DNA from: Flavobacterium sp.
GTDB lineage: Bacteria > Bacteroidota > Bacteroidia > Flavobacteriales > Flavobacteriaceae
Direction: 5' to 3'
NCBI GenBank assembly: GCA_030153045.1
Contig: JASLID010000088.1
Location: 1-31,589, forward strand
DNA length: 31,589 bases
Shown in pieces: positions 29,588 to 31,589 of this stretch. The first letter of the stretch is position 1. Each line of letters starts with the position of its first letter. Under the pieces are notes generated by a model, which worked only from the letters and a program-made list of their open reading frames with translations, had not been told where the DNA came from and ran no database searches. A program made the position numbers and the translations under genes.

Positions 29588-29929
29588 ATGAGTTCAGAAG
29601 AAACAAATCACAAAGTCATAGAATTTTTCGAAAATATCGAGAAATATTATGGCTGTGTAACCGAAATTACTGAAGGATTAATTTCTGGCAAAGATGATTT
29701 CGATGCCAATCAAACCACATGGAATTTATCTGAATTCACTTTAATTCGCTCCGCTTATAGAAATAATGGCGGGAAATTTATGATGGAAGGCGACAAAATG
29801 TATTATGAAATTGGAGCCACAGCCATTGTGAATCTAGAGCAGCCCGGAAGAAATAAATTTGAATTTATAGAACAATATGGCGAAAGCGTATTCCGAATTA
29901 CCAAAATACGCTTTCACTATAAATATTAA
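29588..29929 (+). CDS. Small protein of unknown function
   Basis: A 113-residue protein without signal peptide or membrane segment; it starts MSSEETNHKVIEFFENIEKY. I do not recognise its family. The sequence has the shape of a small alpha/beta protein with several strands: FTLIRSAYRNNGGKFMMEGD, KMYYEIGATAIVNL and FEFIEQYGESVFRITKIRFH. No cysteine or metal motif apart from one Cys near residue 18 is seen. The frame extends upstream to 29555, but that section lies inside a terminator. The last four bases overlap the end of the convergent mtaB gene. Confidence 0.75.
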   Translation: MSSEETNHKVIEFFENIEKYYGCVTEITEGLISGKDDFDANQTTWNLSEFTLIRSAYRNNGGKFMMEGDKMYYEIGATAIVNLEQPGRNKFEFIEQYGESVFRITKIRFHYKY

Positions 29930-31254
29930 ACTTCTACGTTTAAGAACTCCATTCTCACCGAACCATCATCGTCAATTTTCGTTAAATTGATTTCGTGTAA
30001 TGTATTCACTAATTCAGGATTCCAAGGTGTTTTTACTTTGACGTAATTCTCTGTAAACCCATGAATGTATCCTTCTTTATTTTCACCTTCAAACAAAACA
30101 GTTCTATTCTTACCTATTTGGCTTTCGTAAAAAGCACGACGCTTTTTAACTGAAAGACCTCGTAGCATTTTACTTCTTTTAGCACGAACGTTTCCTGGAA
30201 TTACTCCTTCCATTGTGGCTGCTTCGGTATTGTCTCTTTCAGAATAGGTAAAAACGTGCAAGTACGAAATATCCAATTCGTTTAGAAAATTATAAGTTTC
30301 TAAAAATAGTTCGTCGGTTTCGCCTGGAAAACCAACAATCACATCAACACCAACACAAGCGTGTGGCATGACTTCACGAATTTTAGCTACTCTGTCAAAA
30401 TACAATTCGCGCATATAACGGCGTTTCATTTTCTTCAGAATCTCATTACTTCCCGATTGCAATGGAATATGGAAATGCGGTACAAAAGTTCTGCTTTTCG
30501 ATACAAAATCGATGGTTTCGTTTTTCAATAAATTAGGTTCTATGGAAGAAATTCGCAAGCGCTCAATACCTTCCACTTTATCTAAATTTTGAACCAATTC
30601 GTAAAAAGTGTGTTCGTGTTTTTTATTCCCGAATTCACCTTTTCCGTAATCACCAATATTCACACCAGTCAAAACAATTTCTCTGATGCCTTGTTGTGAA
30701 ATTTCCTTGGCATTCTTCAGCACATTTTCCATGGTATCACTACGTGAAATTCCACGCGCTAAAGGAATTGTACAATAAGTACATTTATAATCGCAGCCAT
30801 CCTGAACTTTCAAAAAGGCCCGAGTTCTATCACCTATTGAATAACTGCCAACATAAAAATCAGCTTCTTCAATTTCACAGGAATGTACTTCGCCCATGTC
30901 ATTTTTGGACAAGTCGTTGATATAATCGGTAATTTTAAATTTTTCGGTAGCACCTAAAACCAAATCTACGCCATCGACATCAGCTAATTCTTCTGGTTTT
31001 AATTGTGCATAACAACCTACTGCAGCGACAAAAGCTTTGTCGTTGAGTTTCATTGCTTTTTTAACAATTTGCTTGAATTGTTTGTCGGCATTTTCGGTAA
31101 CCGAACAAGTATTGATAACATAAATATCTGCAACTTCTTCAAAATCAACGCGATCAAAACCTTCATCCTGAAAATTTCTTGCAATGGTTGATGTTTCTGA
31201 AAAATTCAGTTTACAACCTAAAGTATAAAAGGCAACCTTTTTTTTGTTTTCCAT
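29926..31254 (-). CDS. mtaB: tRNA t6A37 methylthiotransferase MtaB
   Basis: A radical-SAM methylthiotransferase of 442 residues, which converts t6A37 in tRNA to ms2t6A. N-terminal UPF0004 domain with Cys14 (LGCKLNFSE), Cys50 (INTCSVT) and Cys81 (VGCYAQL), which bind the auxiliary iron-sulfur cluster. Radical SAM motif with Cys154, Cys158, Cys161 in QDGCDYKCTYCTIPLARG, then IREIVLTGVNIGDYG and HIPLQSGSNEILKKMKRRY. The last part (about 370-440) is the TRAM domain for RNA binding. 'GCKLN' and the tail distinguish MtaB from MiaB and RimO. A -7 box (CAAATTTA complement at 31298-31305) lies upstream. Confidence 0.95.
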   Translation of the reverse strand: MENKKKVAFYTLGCKLNFSETSTIARNFQDEGFDRVDFEEVADIYVINTCSVTENADKQFKQIVKKAMKLNDKAFVAAVGCYAQLKPEELADVDGVDLVLGATEKFKITDYINDLSKNDMGEVHSCEIEEADFYVGSYSIGDRTRAFLKVQDGCDYKCTYCTIPLARGISRSDTMENVLKNAKEISQQGIREIVLTGVNIGDYGKGEFGNKKHEHTFYELVQNLDKVEGIERLRISSIEPNLLKNETIDFVSKSRTFVPHFHIPLQSGSNEILKKMKRRYMRELYFDRVAKIREVMPHACVGVDVIVGFPGETDELFLETYNFLNELDISYLHVFTYSERDNTEAATMEGVIPGNVRAKRSKMLRGLSVKKRRAFYESQIGKNRTVLFEGENKEGYIHGFTENYVKVKTPWNPELVNTLHEINLTKIDDDGSVRMEFLNVEV

Positions 31255-31297
31255 AAAGTAGCTTAATTAATGAAATCGTTGTCAAAAATTAAGGGTG

Positions 31298-31305
31298 CAA
31301 ATTTA
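31298..31305 (-). promoter_or_regulatory. Probable -7 element of mtaB
   Basis: On the minus strand it reads TAAATTTG, an exact fit to TAnnTTTG, about 44 bases before the mtaB start. The nearest TTG at a suitable place is 25 bases upstream, slightly too far, so this is a moderate call. Confidence 0.5.
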
Positions 31306-31372
31306 CATACAAATTTCTTTAAAATAAAATCAATAATTAACTATGAATCAATATTCTATAATGTCACTATAA

Positions 31373-31589
31373 TTATTTCATTGATTTTGGAGCCAGCATA
31401 TTCTCCGGATTTAAAATATCATCCAATTGCTCTTTGGATAAAATATTGTGTTCTAACACTAAATTATAAACGCTTTTACCGGTTTCAAGTGCTTCTTTAG
31501 CAATTTTAGTACTGTTTTTATAACCAATATACGGATTCAACGCCGTCACAATTCCGATGCTGTGCAACACCATGTCGCGGCAATGCTCT
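31373..31589 (-). CDS. aspA: Aspartate ammonia-lyase, C-terminal end (partial)
   Basis: The 3' end of a gene that continues beyond the window; the frame is open to base 31589, giving 71 visible residues. The sequence SIGIVTALNPYIGYKNSTKI, followed by AKEALETGKSVYNLVLEHNI and LSKEQLDDILNPENM, matches the C-terminal domain of aspartate ammonia-lyase (AspA), which splits aspartate to fumarate and ammonia. The related fumarase FumC shows a different end (LVPALGYDNAAKIAK...). Its stop is about 118 bases from the mtaB start, on the same strand. Confidence 0.88.
   Translation of the reverse strand, partial: EHCRDMVLHSIGIVTALNPYIGYKNSTKIAKEALETGKSVYNLVLEHNILSKEQLDDILNPENMLAPKSMK

Overview
The window is a low-GC (roughly one third G+C), densely packed bacterial chromosome segment. 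The organism is almost certainly a flavobacterium, close to Flavobacterium. Evidence for this: a C-terminal type IX secretion (T9SS type A) sorting domain; Bacteroidota-type promoters (TTG-N19-20-TAnnTTTG) upstream of rpmH and of the DUF2975 gene; a 950-residue CarB; many short lipoproteins; and dispersed intergenic repeats of a type I associate with Flavobacterium genomes. No tRNA, rRNA, insertion sequence, prophage or CRISPR array was seen.

Layout. Positions 1-2256 hold the end of an iron-siderophore/cobalamin-type ABC importer (binding protein, permease, ATPase). Positions 2321-6914 hold a secreted dienelactone hydrolase, a Na/Pi-cotransporter-like protein, an acyltransferase, trmL, rluE and a Pr6Pr membrane protein. 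Positions 7176-8997 are a membrane histidine kinase overlapping a stand-alone receiver. Positions 9127-12655 hold two VOC proteins, three lipoproteins (two with META domains) and a GC-rich membrane-protein ORF, closed by a clear terminator. Positions 12864-13989 hold a DUF2975/YozG-type HTH pair, a strong 20-bp hairpin and a 54-codon membrane microprotein. Positions 14206-16467 hold rmuC, a small membrane protein and a hotdog thioesterase.

Positions 16573-19758 are the most suggestive group. A leftward set (DUF5777 beta-barrel, DOMON/T9SS protein, exported ankyrin protein) faces a rightward pair (one-haem cytochrome c-like lipoprotein and a YceI lipocalin). All five are exported, and three belong to families with haem or quinone/lipid links. 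I infer an envelope redox module.

Positions 19760-25248 hold a KirBac-type K+ channel divergent from nhaA, then carB without its allosteric domain, and rpmH. Positions 25406-31589 hold a TPR membrane protein, a thioredoxin-fold protein missing one redox cysteine, a TfoX-like protein, a half-size TauE/SafE transporter with a lytic transglycosylase, an alpha/beta hydrolase, a small GNAT protein, an orphan, mtaB and the 3' end of aspA.

The best non-coding signal is a pair of related elements (16467-16567 on minus, 24921-24999 on plus). They share ends but have different internal stems that still pair, including compensatory changes, so they look like a dispersed structured RNA.
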